From JAICMB01 sp035295125 (GTDB lineage: Bacteria; Acidobacteriota; Terriglobia; Bryobacterales; Bryobacteraceae): DNA of 64,000 nt. The stretch lies in contig DATGJP010000075.1 in the NCBI GenBank assembly GCA_035295125.1, forward strand, positions 157,904 through 221,903, in the 5' to 3' direction. Position 1 is the stretch's first letter; every line of letters begins with the position of its first letter. The notes beneath the pieces were generated by a model. That model worked only from the letters and a program-made list of their open reading frames with translations. It had not been told where the DNA came from and searched no databases. This document shows, piece after piece, positions 52,020 through 60,636 of this stretch. The position numbers and the translations under genes were made by a program.

Positions 52020-53222
52020 TCAGAATTCTACGACGGCCATTCTGCCGTCCGTCTCGAAGGCATCACCGGTAGCGTTACGGCCAGAGCGCGGGGCGTTGGG
52101 GCGGTCGGCCAAAGCCAGGCCGCGAACCGCGCCGGCGAAGATCAGGTCGTTGACGACCTTGGCACGCTCATCATCGATATGCGAATCGATCTTATGGATG
52201 AACGTAAGATCTTTCTCGGAGAAGTCGATTCCGATGTCATGGGTCGCGCCACAAACCCAGACGCTCTTGCCATCGAAGGTCTCGGGACGGCGCCAGATCC
52301 GCAAGTGATGGCGAGCGTTAAACGTGTTGGTGCCTTTTTCGAAGACGAGGTCAGGCGGGCGGCCATCCAGAAGCAGGATCGATACCGGCGCCTCCTTGTA
52401 CCCCCGTTCCTCCGCCATCGCGCGGAAGGTTTCGAACTTCGACTTTTGTCCGAGTTTTTCGGCAACGCTCCAGCCTGCTGACTCGAAAGCCTTCTGAATA
52501 TCGGCGGCGCTGCCTATGAACATGATGTTTGTGACGTCGGACGGACGGCGGGGGCTGGTAGCCATCGTCACGATCGGCTCCCGGTTGACTAGCGCAGCCA
52601 ATGCGTTGGCAGGTTCGATGTCGCGAACATTCGGCGCCGGCCCTGGATGACTCCACTGCAGCGCTTTGGTGAGCTGAATCGTCATTTCGACACCCGGATC
52701 GTAAGCGATATTCGCGTCGGTGTCCTTGAGCACGGCCTGTTTCACCGCGGACAGGATGTCGGCCAGGCTCTGATAACGCTCGGCAACCTTGTTGATGCCT
52801 TGGTCGAGCCGTCCCGAACCGGTTTGCGAAGCGATGATGCCGTTGATTTTCCCCTGGTCGTCGACGGATTCGCGCGCATTATCGATGCCTTTGAGAATTG
52901 CGCTCAGCGGCGCCCGATTCCCGCCGGGACTCACGATGCGATCGAATTGCAGAACCAGAGTGGCTTGGTCGTCAGCCTTTGCAGCGGGTGTAACAGATTT
53001 AACCTGGCCCTCGATCTTCGTCCCTGTCCCGATGGCGATCTCGCCGCCGACGAGTACCGGCGCGATCACGACCATTTCAACGGGCTGCTTCGCCTTGGCG
53101 GTCGAAGTGTTGATGGCGGTGTTCAGCCGAACGTGTATCTCGGTGCCTGAGGGGATTTCAGACGCCCGAGCGGCCAGGCAAAGGAATACCGGAAGCCAGC
53201 AGCAGTACCTCATCTTTTCCAT
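52020..53222 (-). CDS. Exported protein with LssY C-terminal domain
   Basis: A 400-residue protein with a signal peptide (YCCWLPVFLCLAARA). The first 140 residues are beta-rich (PSGTEIHVRLNTAINTSTAK, GEIAIGTGTKIEGQVKSV), like the pilus/secretin-associated SPOR-type barrels often seen in acidobacteria. The C-terminal 170 residues are an LssY_C domain (TNIMFIGSAADIQKAFESAG, ARHHLRIWRRPETFDGKSVW, FIHKIDSHIDDERAKVVNDL). LssY was named in a Legionella secretion locus; its role is unknown. Start at 53222; an upstream ATG adds only unconserved residues. Confidence 0.8.
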   Translation of the reverse strand: MEKMRYCCWLPVFLCLAARASEIPSGTEIHVRLNTAINTSTAKAKQPVEMVVIAPVLVGGEIAIGTGTKIEGQVKSVTPAAKADDQATLVLQFDRIVSPGGNRAPLSAILKGIDNARESVDDQGKINGIIASQTGSGRLDQGINKVAERYQSLADILSAVKQAVLKDTDANIAYDPGVEMTIQLTKALQWSHPGPAPNVRDIEPANALAALVNREPIVTMATSPRRPSDVTNIMFIGSAADIQKAFESAGWSVAEKLGQKSKFETFRAMAEERGYKEAPVSILLLDGRPPDLVFEKGTNTFNARHHLRIWRRPETFDGKSVWVCGATHDIGIDFSEKDLTFIHKIDSHIDDERAKVVNDLIFAGAVRGLALADRPNAPRSGRNATGDAFETDGRMAVVEF

Positions 53223-53291
53223 TATTGACGCGCGCGAGGCCGGCCGGATTGCACCCAAAAATGGCGTCGGACCGCCGGTATAATCAAAGGA

Positions 53292-53705
53292 GTGACACGC
53301 CTCCTACCCGCAGCCGTCGTCTGCCTGAGCGTCCTCTGCGCCTGCAAGAAGGACATCCAGAACGAACAGGCCGTCCGCCAGGGAATTATGAACTACCTCG
53401 CGAAACGGTCGGATCTTTCCAGCATGGACGTGACTATCTCGTCGGTTGCCTTCCGCCAAAACGAGGCGGATGCGACGGTTCACTTCCAGGCCAAGAACTC
53501 CAACGCGCCGGGCACCGGCATGGACATGAGCTACGTGCTCGAACGCAAAGGCAACGAGTGGGTGGTGAAGGGCAGAACCGGATCGAACGCCTCACACGGC
53601 ATGGGTAGTGGTATGCCGAGCGGCGGTGGCGCTCTGCCACCGGGACATCCGACAATTCCTCCGCCGTCCGGAGGCCAGGCTCCTCCGCCTGGTCCGGGCA
53701 AATGA
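53292..53705 (+). CDS. Small lipoprotein of unknown function
   Basis: A 137-residue protein with a lipobox (VLCACKKD, Cys near residue 18), a small alpha-beta middle (NYLAKRSDLSSMDVTISSVA, ATVHFQAKNS, YVLERKGNEWVVKGRTG) resembling NTF2/DUF4878-like folds, and a Gly/Pro-rich tail. The GTG at 53292 overlaps its own AAGGAG, which is awkward spacing, so the true start may differ slightly. The stop overlaps the next gene by four bases (ATGA). Confidence 0.68.
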   Translation: MTRLLPAAVVCLSVLCACKKDIQNEQAVRQGIMNYLAKRSDLSSMDVTISSVAFRQNEADATVHFQAKNSNAPGTGMDMSYVLERKGNEWVVKGRTGSNASHGMGSGMPSGGGALPPGHPTIPPPSGGQAPPPGPGK

Positions 53706-54883
53706 AGCGCGTTGCGGTTTTAGGAGGAGGACCCGCTGGAGCATTCGCCGCCGAACGATTGGCGCGCAGCGGCCTGGAGACTGTCGTCTTCGACGAGAAA
53801 CTCGCCTGGGAGAAGCCCTGCGGCGGGGGCTTGACGTACAAGGCTTATCACGAATACCCGTTCCTGATCGATAACAGCACGCCTAAAAAGATCGTGAACC
53901 AGACCTGCCTGGCAGCGCCGGGTGCTGGTGCGGTCAAGATGGCGTTGGGTCAACCGCTGGTGATTTACTCGCGGATGGATTTGAATCGCATGCTGCTGGA
54001 GCGGGCGGAGCGCGCCGGGGCGCAGGTGGAAAAGGCACGCGTGATGGGACTGGAGCGGCATGGTTCGAAATGGCAGTTGCGCACCAAGAACGGTTCGCTC
54101 GACGCAGATTTCTGCATCGTCGCGACCGGCGCCCGGAACCCTCTGCGCAATGTCGGCACCGAGTGGACGCCCGCCGATACAATGTCGGCTCTCGGCTATT
54201 ACGCACCCTCGGAGCAGAGCCACATCGATATTCAATTCCTGCCGAATATCATGGGCTACATCTGGGTGTTCCCTCGTTGCGGCCATCTGTCGGTCGGAAT
54301 TGCGGGTAAAGGCGAACCGGCGCAAGCCTTGCGGGCGCGGCTCGAGCGTTATATGGACGAAAAGGGGATTCCGTACAAGGGGGCGCCTTTTTATGGCCAT
54401 GTCATTCCTTCCCTGGAAACCTCCGGTTGGAAACGCAACCGCGTGGCGGGCGACGGCTGGATGGCGGTGGGCGACGCCGCGGGACTGGTCGATCCGATCA
54501 CGGGCGAAGGCATTTACTACGCAATGCGGTCGGGCGATCTCGCCAGCCAGGTGGTGCTGAACAGCGCGCACTCGCTCGCCGAGAAGGCGCAGGCTTACGT
54601 CGCGTTGTTGCGGCGCGACTTCACCGCGGACCTCGAGTTCGGTTCAATGCTCGCGCGGCGGGTGTACCTGGGGCGCTTCCTGTTCAATACCGTTCCCAAT
54701 CGCATGGTACAGTTCATCCGGCGCAGCGAGCGATTCCGCGACCTCGTGGAAGACCTTTTCGCGGGAACGCAGTCGTACATTGGTCTCAAGAAGCGGCTGC
54801 TTAAGAACCTCAACGTCACCATGAGCGAGATCATGATGAATCTGTTCCTGCGCCGCGTCATTCCGGGCGAGAACGCAGGCTGA
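53702..54883 (+). CDS. Geranylgeranyl reductase family flavoprotein
   Basis: A 393-residue FAD-dependent oxidoreductase related to geranylgeranyl reductases, which saturate isoprenoid chains. The FAD motif VAVLGGGPAGAFAAERLARS begins at residue 4, followed by EKPCGGGLTYKA (family PCGGG signature) and VGDAAGLVDPITGEGIYYAM near 255. The short C-terminal helical region fits the family. Substrates could be a quinone tail or carrier lipid; this cannot be decided here. It lies between a lipoprotein gene and hemL with overlaps on both sides. Confidence 0.83.
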   Translation: MKRVAVLGGGPAGAFAAERLARSGLETVVFDEKLAWEKPCGGGLTYKAYHEYPFLIDNSTPKKIVNQTCLAAPGAGAVKMALGQPLVIYSRMDLNRMLLERAERAGAQVEKARVMGLERHGSKWQLRTKNGSLDADFCIVATGARNPLRNVGTEWTPADTMSALGYYAPSEQSHIDIQFLPNIMGYIWVFPRCGHLSVGIAGKGEPAQALRARLERYMDEKGIPYKGAPFYGHVIPSLETSGWKRNRVAGDGWMAVGDAAGLVDPITGEGIYYAMRSGDLASQVVLNSAHSLAEKAQAYVALLRRDFTADLEFGSMLARRVYLGRFLFNTVPNRMVQFIRRSERFRDLVEDLFAGTQSYIGLKKRLLKNLNVTMSEIMMNLFLRRVIPGENAG

Positions 54884-56145
54884 TGAACCGAGCCAAATCC
54901 GAAGCGCTGTTCGCGCGCGCGCAACAGGTGATTCCAGGCGGTGTCAATTCGCCGGTGCGAGCATTCCGTAGTGTCGGCGGGTCGCCGCCGTTTATCACGA
55001 GGGGCCGCGGGTCGCACATCTACGACGCCGATGGAAACGAGTACATCGACTATGTGTGCTCGTGGGGACCTCTAATTCTCGGGCACCGGCCGGATTGCGT
55101 GGTCGAGGCGCTGCGCGAGGCCATCGACAACGGAACCAGTTTCGGGGCGCCTACGGAGCGTGAGACGGAATTGGCTGAGTTGATCCGCGAATGCGTTCCA
55201 TCGGTGGAAATGGTACGGCTGGTCAGCTCGGGGACCGAGGCTACCATGAGCGCCCTGCGGGTGGCGCGCGGGTTCACTGGCCGAGACCTGGTGGTTAAGT
55301 TTGAAGGTTGTTATCACGGGCATGTCGATTCGCTGCTGGTGAAGGCCGGCTCCGGCATGGCGACTTTGGGAATTGCTGATACTGCCGGCGTGCCCAAGGC
55401 GTTTGCGGAAACCACCATCGCGCTGCCGTTCAATTCGATTCCGGCGATTGAGGAAGCTTTCCAAAAGCGCGGAAGTGAAATCGCGGCCGTGATTGTTGAG
55501 CCGATCGTCGGCAACATGGGCTGCGTTCCGCCGGGGGCGGGGTTCCTTCAGGCCTTGCGCGCGCTGACCGAGGCACATGGCGCGTTGCTCATCATTGACG
55601 AGGTGATGACGGGTTTTCGGGTTGCGCTCGGCGGTGCGCAACAACTCTACGGCATCAGGCCCGATCTTACGACCATGGGCAAGATCATCGGGGGCGGAAT
55701 GCCGCTGGCCGCTTATGGCGGCCGCGGCGACGTTATGAGTAAGGTCGCTCCGGTTGGGCCGGTCTACCAGGCCGGCACGTTATCGGGCAATCCGATGGCT
55801 GTCGCCGCGGGGTTGGCCATGCTGCGGTATTTGAAAACGCATCCCGAGGTGTATGAGATCGTCGAGCGACGTACGGTGCAATTGACGGCACATGCTCCCG
55901 AGGGTACGACTGTCAACCGGGTCGGGTCGATGTTCACGTTCTTCTTCACGCCGGAGCCGGTGACGGATTGGGATTCCGCCAAGCGGTCGGATACGGCACG
56001 GTTTGGGCGGTTCTTCCATCACATGTTGGAGCGCGGCGTGTACCTGGCGCCTTCGCAATTCGAGGCGGGGTTTGTGTCCGCGGCGCACTCTGAGGAGGAT
56101 ATCGCTCGGACGGTGACGGCGGCTCGGGAGTTCGAGACGGCTTGA
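54883..56145 (+). CDS. hemL: Glutamate-1-semialdehyde 2,1-aminomutase
   Basis: Converts glutamate-1-semialdehyde to 5-aminolevulinate for tetrapyrrole synthesis by the C5 pathway. Full length at 420 residues: GGVNSPVRAFRSVGG, DADGNEYIDYVCSWGPLILG, SGTEATMSALRVARGFTG, KFEGCYHGH, IDEVMTGFR, and the cofactor Lys 267 in TTMGKIIGGGMPLAAYGG. The start overlaps the preceding stop (TGATG). The coupling to a geranylgeranyl reductase-like gene suggests shared tetrapyrrole or isoprenoid demand, which is only an inference. Confidence 0.96.
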   Translation: MNRAKSEALFARAQQVIPGGVNSPVRAFRSVGGSPPFITRGRGSHIYDADGNEYIDYVCSWGPLILGHRPDCVVEALREAIDNGTSFGAPTERETELAELIRECVPSVEMVRLVSSGTEATMSALRVARGFTGRDLVVKFEGCYHGHVDSLLVKAGSGMATLGIADTAGVPKAFAETTIALPFNSIPAIEEAFQKRGSEIAAVIVEPIVGNMGCVPPGAGFLQALRALTEAHGALLIIDEVMTGFRVALGGAQQLYGIRPDLTTMGKIIGGGMPLAAYGGRGDVMSKVAPVGPVYQAGTLSGNPMAVAAGLAMLRYLKTHPEVYEIVERRTVQLTAHAPEGTTVNRVGSMFTFFFTPEPVTDWDSAKRSDTARFGRFFHHMLERGVYLAPSQFEAGFVSAAHSEEDIARTVTAAREFETA

Positions 56146-56187
56146 CGCAGGCGGATTAATTATCCGCCGCAGGCTGCTCGCCTGGCA
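56146..56187. repeat. Family B palindrome between convergent genes, copy 3
   Basis: GGCGGATTAATTATCCGCC (56150-56168) is a hairpin with seven-base arms, followed by GCCGCAGGCTGCTCGCCTGG of the family B type. It occupies the whole gap between the ends of hemL and the methyltransferase gene and is a good candidate for a two-way terminator. Confidence 0.6.
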
Positions 56188-57036
56188 TCACTTTTCCAGC
56201 AGGCAGACTCCGCCCCAGGGAATCTGGCTCATGCGCACCGGATCTTCCGGGAAATTCATGAAGGGCTGCATTTCGGGCGGCAGGCGGTTGAGGCGCCCGG
56301 CAGTCTTCAAGAGCGACTGGACGTCGGCGGCTCTCCATCCGTGAGCGTCGAAGAACTCCGGCCCACCCGGCGGCGCGAATTGCAGTACCGCATTTTCGCT
56401 AATGCGATTTTGCGTTCGCTCTTTCATCAGATTGAGAAGTCCGGAAGAGACGATGTCGACCAGCCAATAGTTGAAGGCGGGAACGGCAGCCAGATCTTCG
56501 GAGAGTGTCACCGCTTGTTCCAATGTGAGATAAATTAGGACGCCCTCGGTGAGGATTAGGACTTTCGTGGCACGACTCCCTAGGGACTTCAGGAGGGAAC
56601 GCCTCGCTACGTCGTCCGCGAGATCGAGCCGGATGCGTTCCAGAGGGACGAGGGGCTGATCGGCGGCGAGGATCTCCTCTTTGTAATCGAGAATGTCCGG
56701 CAGGTCGACTTCGACCCACGTCAAACCCGCGGGCCAGGAAGTGCGATAAGGCCGAGTGTCGAGCCCCGCCCCTAGATTTACGACCATGTCGACTCCCTGC
56801 TTCACCTTTTCTTCAATAAAGTTGTCGAAGAGCCAGGTACGGGCCATCCAGGACCAGGAGTCGGCCTCGGCAACCGCGAGCCCTGCGGCAATTTGTTCGC
56901 CACGATCTCCAGCGAGCCTCCTTGCGAACGGATCACAGAACTGTGCATCGGGACGATCGGTTTCTTTCGCACGATGAATGGCGGCCCAGAGGGCTGTGTC
57001 GGAGACATGGTGGACGAGGTGCTTTGGCTCACTCAT
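56188..57036 (-). CDS. Class I SAM-dependent methyltransferase, LCMT/TIGR00027-like
   Basis: A 282-residue methyltransferase of the leucine-carboxyl-methyltransferase-like family; in bacteria many act on secondary metabolites, but the substrate is unknown. Motifs: WAAIHRAKETDRPDAQFCDP, motif I VVNLGAGLDTRPYR, TWVEVDLPDILDYKEEI, and the LTEGVLIYLTLEQ loop. The start at 57036 begins MSEPKHLVHH; an ATG 18 codons upstream is less likely. Confidence 0.85.
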   Translation of the reverse strand: MSEPKHLVHHVSDTALWAAIHRAKETDRPDAQFCDPFARRLAGDRGEQIAAGLAVAEADSWSWMARTWLFDNFIEEKVKQGVDMVVNLGAGLDTRPYRTSWPAGLTWVEVDLPDILDYKEEILAADQPLVPLERIRLDLADDVARRSLLKSLGSRATKVLILTEGVLIYLTLEQAVTLSEDLAAVPAFNYWLVDIVSSGLLNLMKERTQNRISENAVLQFAPPGGPEFFDAHGWRAADVQSLLKTAGRLNRLPPEMQPFMNFPEDPVRMSQIPWGGVCLLEK

Positions 57037-57124
57037 GACATTCAGCTTCGCAGATGATGCGCCTAGAATGGAAATAGCGGTAACACTCACAGCAACAAGC
57101 TAGTCGAACATTCAGAGGTGTCGC

Positions 57125-57793
57125 ATGCAGTTCCTGGATCGAGCCGATGCAGGCCGGCATCTCGGGGAAGCGCTGAAGGCCCGTTACGGCAATCGGCCGG
57201 ATGTCCTGGTTCTAGGGCTGCCCCGTGGCGGGGTTCCCGTTGCCTACGAAGTTTCCAAAATTCTGATTGCGCCGCTCGACGTGTTTGTGGTGCGTAAGCT
57301 GGGCGTGCCGGGCCATGAGGAACTGGCCATGGGCGCGATCGCGAGCGGCGGGGCGGTGGTGCTGAACGACGATGTTGTGCGGTCACTGGCGATTGCGCAA
57401 TCCACTCTCGACCACGTGATTGAACGCGAGAGCCGCGAGTTGGAGCGTCGTGAGCGCCTCTATCGCGGCGACCGCCCGTTGCCGCCGCTGGCGGGAGTTA
57501 ACGTAGTTCTCGTTGATGACGGGCTGGCGACGGGCGCTAGCATGCATGCCGCCGTTGAGGCGCTTCGAACACAACGTCCGGCGACAATTGCTGTAGCGGT
57601 TCCCGTAGGCGCAGCGTCTACTTGCGGGCGTATTCGTCGCATTGCCGATGATGTGGTCTGCCTGACGACGCCGGAACCCTTCTACGCCGTTAGCGCGTGG
57701 TACGACGACTTCTCCCAGACTTCGGATGATGAGGTTTTTGACGTGCTCATGCGGGCAACTCGCGAAGATTCCGCGTTGACGCACGAAAGGTGA
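57125..57793 (+). CDS. Phosphoribosyltransferase-like protein
   Basis: A 222-residue type I phosphoribosyltransferase fold. VLVLGLPRGGVPVAYEVSKI is the N-terminal hood/PPi-loop region and VVLVDDGLATGASMHAAVEA carries the PRPP motif. The internal DHVIERESRELERRERLYRG stretch is typical of a group often encoded next to, or fused with, dienelactone-hydrolase-like proteins, as here. No base specificity can be read. The hydrolase gene follows directly. Confidence 0.87.
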   Translation: MQFLDRADAGRHLGEALKARYGNRPDVLVLGLPRGGVPVAYEVSKILIAPLDVFVVRKLGVPGHEELAMGAIASGGAVVLNDDVVRSLAIAQSTLDHVIERESRELERRERLYRGDRPLPPLAGVNVVLVDDGLATGASMHAAVEALRTQRPATIAVAVPVGAASTCGRIRRIADDVVCLTTPEPFYAVSAWYDDFSQTSDDEVFDVLMRATREDSALTHER

Positions 57794-57798
57794 AAAGA

Positions 57799-58458
57799 AT
57801 GGTGAATGCAACTCTGGAAGGCACGCTGGTTCATATTACGGCCGGCGCCGCCGAGTTGGAGGGCGATCTTCATATTCCGGACGAGGCCAGGGGCATTGTG
57901 CTTTTCGCACACGGAAGCGGCAGCAGCAGGCATAGTCCCCGGAACCGCTTCGTCGCGGAGGAACTCCAGCGCCGCGGCCTCGCGACTTTGCTGATGGACC
58001 TCTTGACGCGTGAGGAGGAACAGGCCGACGTAAAGACGGCGCAACTCCGTTTCGATATCCGTTTGCTGGCGCACCGCCTGATCCTGACCACGGAATGGCT
58101 CGCGGGCCAGCCCCCGGTGAGAGACTTGAAAGTGGGATATTTCGGCGCGAGCACGGGCGCGGCGGCGGCGCTGGTGGCGGCGGCGGAACGGCCGGAATCG
58201 ATTGGAGCCGTGGTCTCGCGAGGCGGCCGGCCGGATCTGGCCGGGTATGCTTTGCCGCATGTCGCGGCTCCGACGTTATTGATCGTCGGCGGCGACGATG
58301 TGCCGGTGATCGGGCTCAATCGTCAGGCGTTCGAGAAGCTTCGCGTGGAGAAACGGCTGACGATTGTTCCGGGCGCCACCCATTTGTTCGAGGAGCCGGG
58401 AACGCTTGAAGAGGTGGCGCGGCTGGCGGGCGAGTGGTTTGAATGGCGCCTGCGGTAG
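57799..58458 (+). CDS. Dienelactone hydrolase-like alpha/beta hydrolase
   Basis: A 219-residue cytosolic hydrolase. The fold shows GIVLFAHGSGSSRHSPRNRF, the nucleophile Ser in YFGASTGAAAALVAA, the acid in LLIVGGDDVPVIG and the His in VPGATHLFEEPGTLEEVA. ATG 57799 has AAAGG eight bases upstream; a GTG three codons earlier overlaps the previous stop but has no spaced ribosome site. It is the frequent partner of the upstream phosphoribosyltransferase-like protein. The substrate is unknown. Confidence 0.85.
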   Translation: MVNATLEGTLVHITAGAAELEGDLHIPDEARGIVLFAHGSGSSRHSPRNRFVAEELQRRGLATLLMDLLTREEEQADVKTAQLRFDIRLLAHRLILTTEWLAGQPPVRDLKVGYFGASTGAAAALVAAAERPESIGAVVSRGGRPDLAGYALPHVAAPTLLIVGGDDVPVIGLNRQAFEKLRVEKRLTIVPGATHLFEEPGTLEEVARLAGEWFEWRLR

Positions 58459-58489
58459 GGACTGTGGACCGCGGCCGACAAGTCTGGAT

Positions 58490-58556
58490 CAAGGCAAAGG
58501 CGGCGCAGGGGGTTTCGCCTGCGCGTTCTCGGTGAGTCAGAAGCAGGCTGATGTCA
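58490..58556. repeat. Family A repeat, copy 7
   Basis: AAGGCAAAGGCGGCGCAGGG then GGTTTCGCCTGCGCGTTCTC and GGTGAGTCAGAAGCAGGCTG. It lies in the 226-base gap between the hydrolase and the membrane protein gene; nothing else is visible there. Confidence 0.65.
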
Positions 58557-58684
58557 TTGGATTGCAGCCAGCGGTGCACTCTGCGGCAATCGAACGATCC
58601 AGTGGGCCTTAAATAAGCGAACTCCGGGCGAGGCCGCCCGTCATAGCTGCGCATCAAAATACGGCGACGCACGATAATTGAAAC

Positions 58685-60102
58685 ATGAGGTTCGCGCGCA
58701 GACCTCTTGACGCTCGCCTTTTCAGCTCGCATGCAGGACTCCTATTTGGGGGTGCGGCGGTGGTCGGCATGTTCTTTTGGCTGGCCTATCCCGGGCTCGC
58801 TTTCTACTTCACGGACGACGACATTATGAATATCCGGCGCGCCTGGTCGATACCGGTATCCCGGCTAATCATCGATTCTCTGACTTTCAACCCACAAGCA
58901 TATCGTCCGATTGGGCTTCTCTGGTACCGGGGGATGTTTGGATTATTCGGGCTCACTCCAGGCCCCTTTCATTGGTTTTGTTTCGCTCTGATTGTGGCTA
59001 ACCTCTACCTGCTTTATTCCCTCGTGAAGGTGCTATCAGGAAGTCCCGGGGCCGGAGTGCTCGCAGCGCTGCTGGGCTGTTTTCACGCCCAGATGGATGC
59101 GCTCTATTTCACGTCCGCACAGGCCTACGATATTCTCTGCTGTACCGCATATTTCTTGTGCCTTTATCTCTATGTCAGCCGGCGGCAGAGCGGTCGTCCG
59201 GTCGGCTTGAGTGGGGCGGCATATATAACAGTGCTGTTCTTTCTGGGGTTGAACTCAAAAGAAATGGCCGCGGCGCTTCCGATAGTGCTGATCTGCTATG
59301 AACTGATATATTTTACGGGCTCTCTTCGCGAGCGAACTCGACACCTCGCTCTTCCATTCGCTCTAGCGGTAACTGCGGGGATTTTCGCATATCGCAAAAC
59401 GACCGGCGACGCGTTGTTGACTCGGGGATATTCACCGCAATACACGTTCGAGCGTGCGCTATCGAACGTGCAGGAATATCTCGGCCAGTTGCTGTACTTA
59501 GGACACCCCTTAACGCGGTCGATCACCCTGTTAGTCCTTCTGGGGCTGTTCATAACGCTCCTGGCGGTGCGGAATAAAGCAGCGAGGTTTCTCCTCCTGT
59601 TCGTTCTTGTCAGTCCCCTACCGATTCTGTTCGTGGAAGCTCGAGGCCTCGCGGCGCTTTACATTCCCGTTATGGCATCTGCGGCGACCCTGGCCTTTAT
59701 GACTACTTTGTTGACCACCAAGGTTTTCGGTGAAACTTCGTCGCTTCGGACGGTCTCAACGTTTATCGTTCTTGGCGCGTTGCTCGGAGTAGCCCACTAT
59801 CGTGAGCGCCGGCACCACTTCGACCTGACCTGGGGCAAGGGCCCGCTAGGATGCAAGAATACGTTACACGCAGCTATCCCGTCATGCCAAATACCGCGAA
59901 GATACTCTTGATCGACGATCCGTTTACAGAGAACGAGTGGACGCCCGTCAGCCTATTGCAGCTCATTTACCGCAATCCCGATCTCGATGTGTACCGGACC
60001 AGGTTTCGTGATCAGCTTCCAGTCATTGCGAAGACGCATTTTGAGTTGGTGATCTCGTATCGTCAAGGAAGTTATTGCCGGGCACAGCCAGAAATTCACT
60101 GA
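58685..60102 (+). pseudogene. Polytopic membrane protein (glycosyltransferase-like), split by a frameshift
   Basis: The first frame (58685-59911) encodes about ten membrane helices and an early acidic loop, FYFTDDDIMNIRRAW, as in membrane glycosyltransferases of the GT39/GT83 kind. After RRHHFDLTWGKGP it drifts into KNTLHAAIPSCQIPRRYS and stops. The soluble tail expected of the family is in another frame from about 59840: MQEYVTRSYPVMPNTAKILL, then IDDPFTENEW and LLQLIYRNPDLDVYRT, ending at 60102. A single indel near the G/C run at 59839-59845 would join them into one protein of about 470 residues. The cause could be mutation or a sequence error. Confidence 0.7.
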
Positions 60103-60153
60103 CTGGTGGATCACGTTATATCAGGCTATCCTGCGAAAGCTGGAGCAGGCGTC

Positions 60154-60618
60154 TCACCCGCGCTGGTTCACCCACAAAATGTAATCGACAATCGGTGGAT
60201 TGCCGCCCAACACCCGTAGCCGCGCCGCGCACTGACCACGGTGATGCTGGCTATGCATCACCATCTGGAGCAGAGCGTCACGCATCGCTAACCGCGAATC
60301 GGGAAACCATGGGATGGCGACCGCCTCGTCGAGATCCACTTCGCCCAACCCATCGACAAAAGTCAGCTCCTCGCTGTGGGTCTCCTCATAAACCCGTACG
60401 AGATTTTCAAATGCCGTGGGAACTTGTGATTCCTTGGCAAGATCAAACGGGCGCTTCGAAAGCAGCGCGAGAAATCCACGCTGAACCAGAACCATGTGGT
60501 GCAGTGTCTTGCGCAGCGTTTCGTCATCGGCGGCTGCGGCGAGCTCACCGATGGCTTTGAGAATGGCCGCGTCGGCCCAGGCCTGGTGTTGGAACAGTGC
60601 CTGAATCATCCGGATCAT
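60154..60618 (-). CDS. DinB family putative metalloenzyme
   Basis: A 154-residue four-helix-bundle protein of the DinB/YfiT group. The three metal-site histidines are visible in LFQHQAWADAAIL region helix 1 to 2 (HHMVLVQRGFLALL) and MVMHSQHHRGQCAARLRVLG. Members include thiol S-transferases, some using bacillithiol, and proteins of unknown role. ypdA is also present in this window, but 25 kb away. It lies 18 bases after the ADOP permease stop on the same strand side. Confidence 0.85.
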   Translation of the reverse strand: MIRMIQALFQHQAWADAAILKAIGELAAAADDETLRKTLHHMVLVQRGFLALLSKRPFDLAKESQVPTAFENLVRVYEETHSEELTFVDGLGEVDLDEAVAIPWFPDSRLAMRDALLQMVMHSQHHRGQCAARLRVLGGNPPIVDYILWVNQRG

Positions 60619-60636
60619 GCGGCCATCGTAGCGTGT

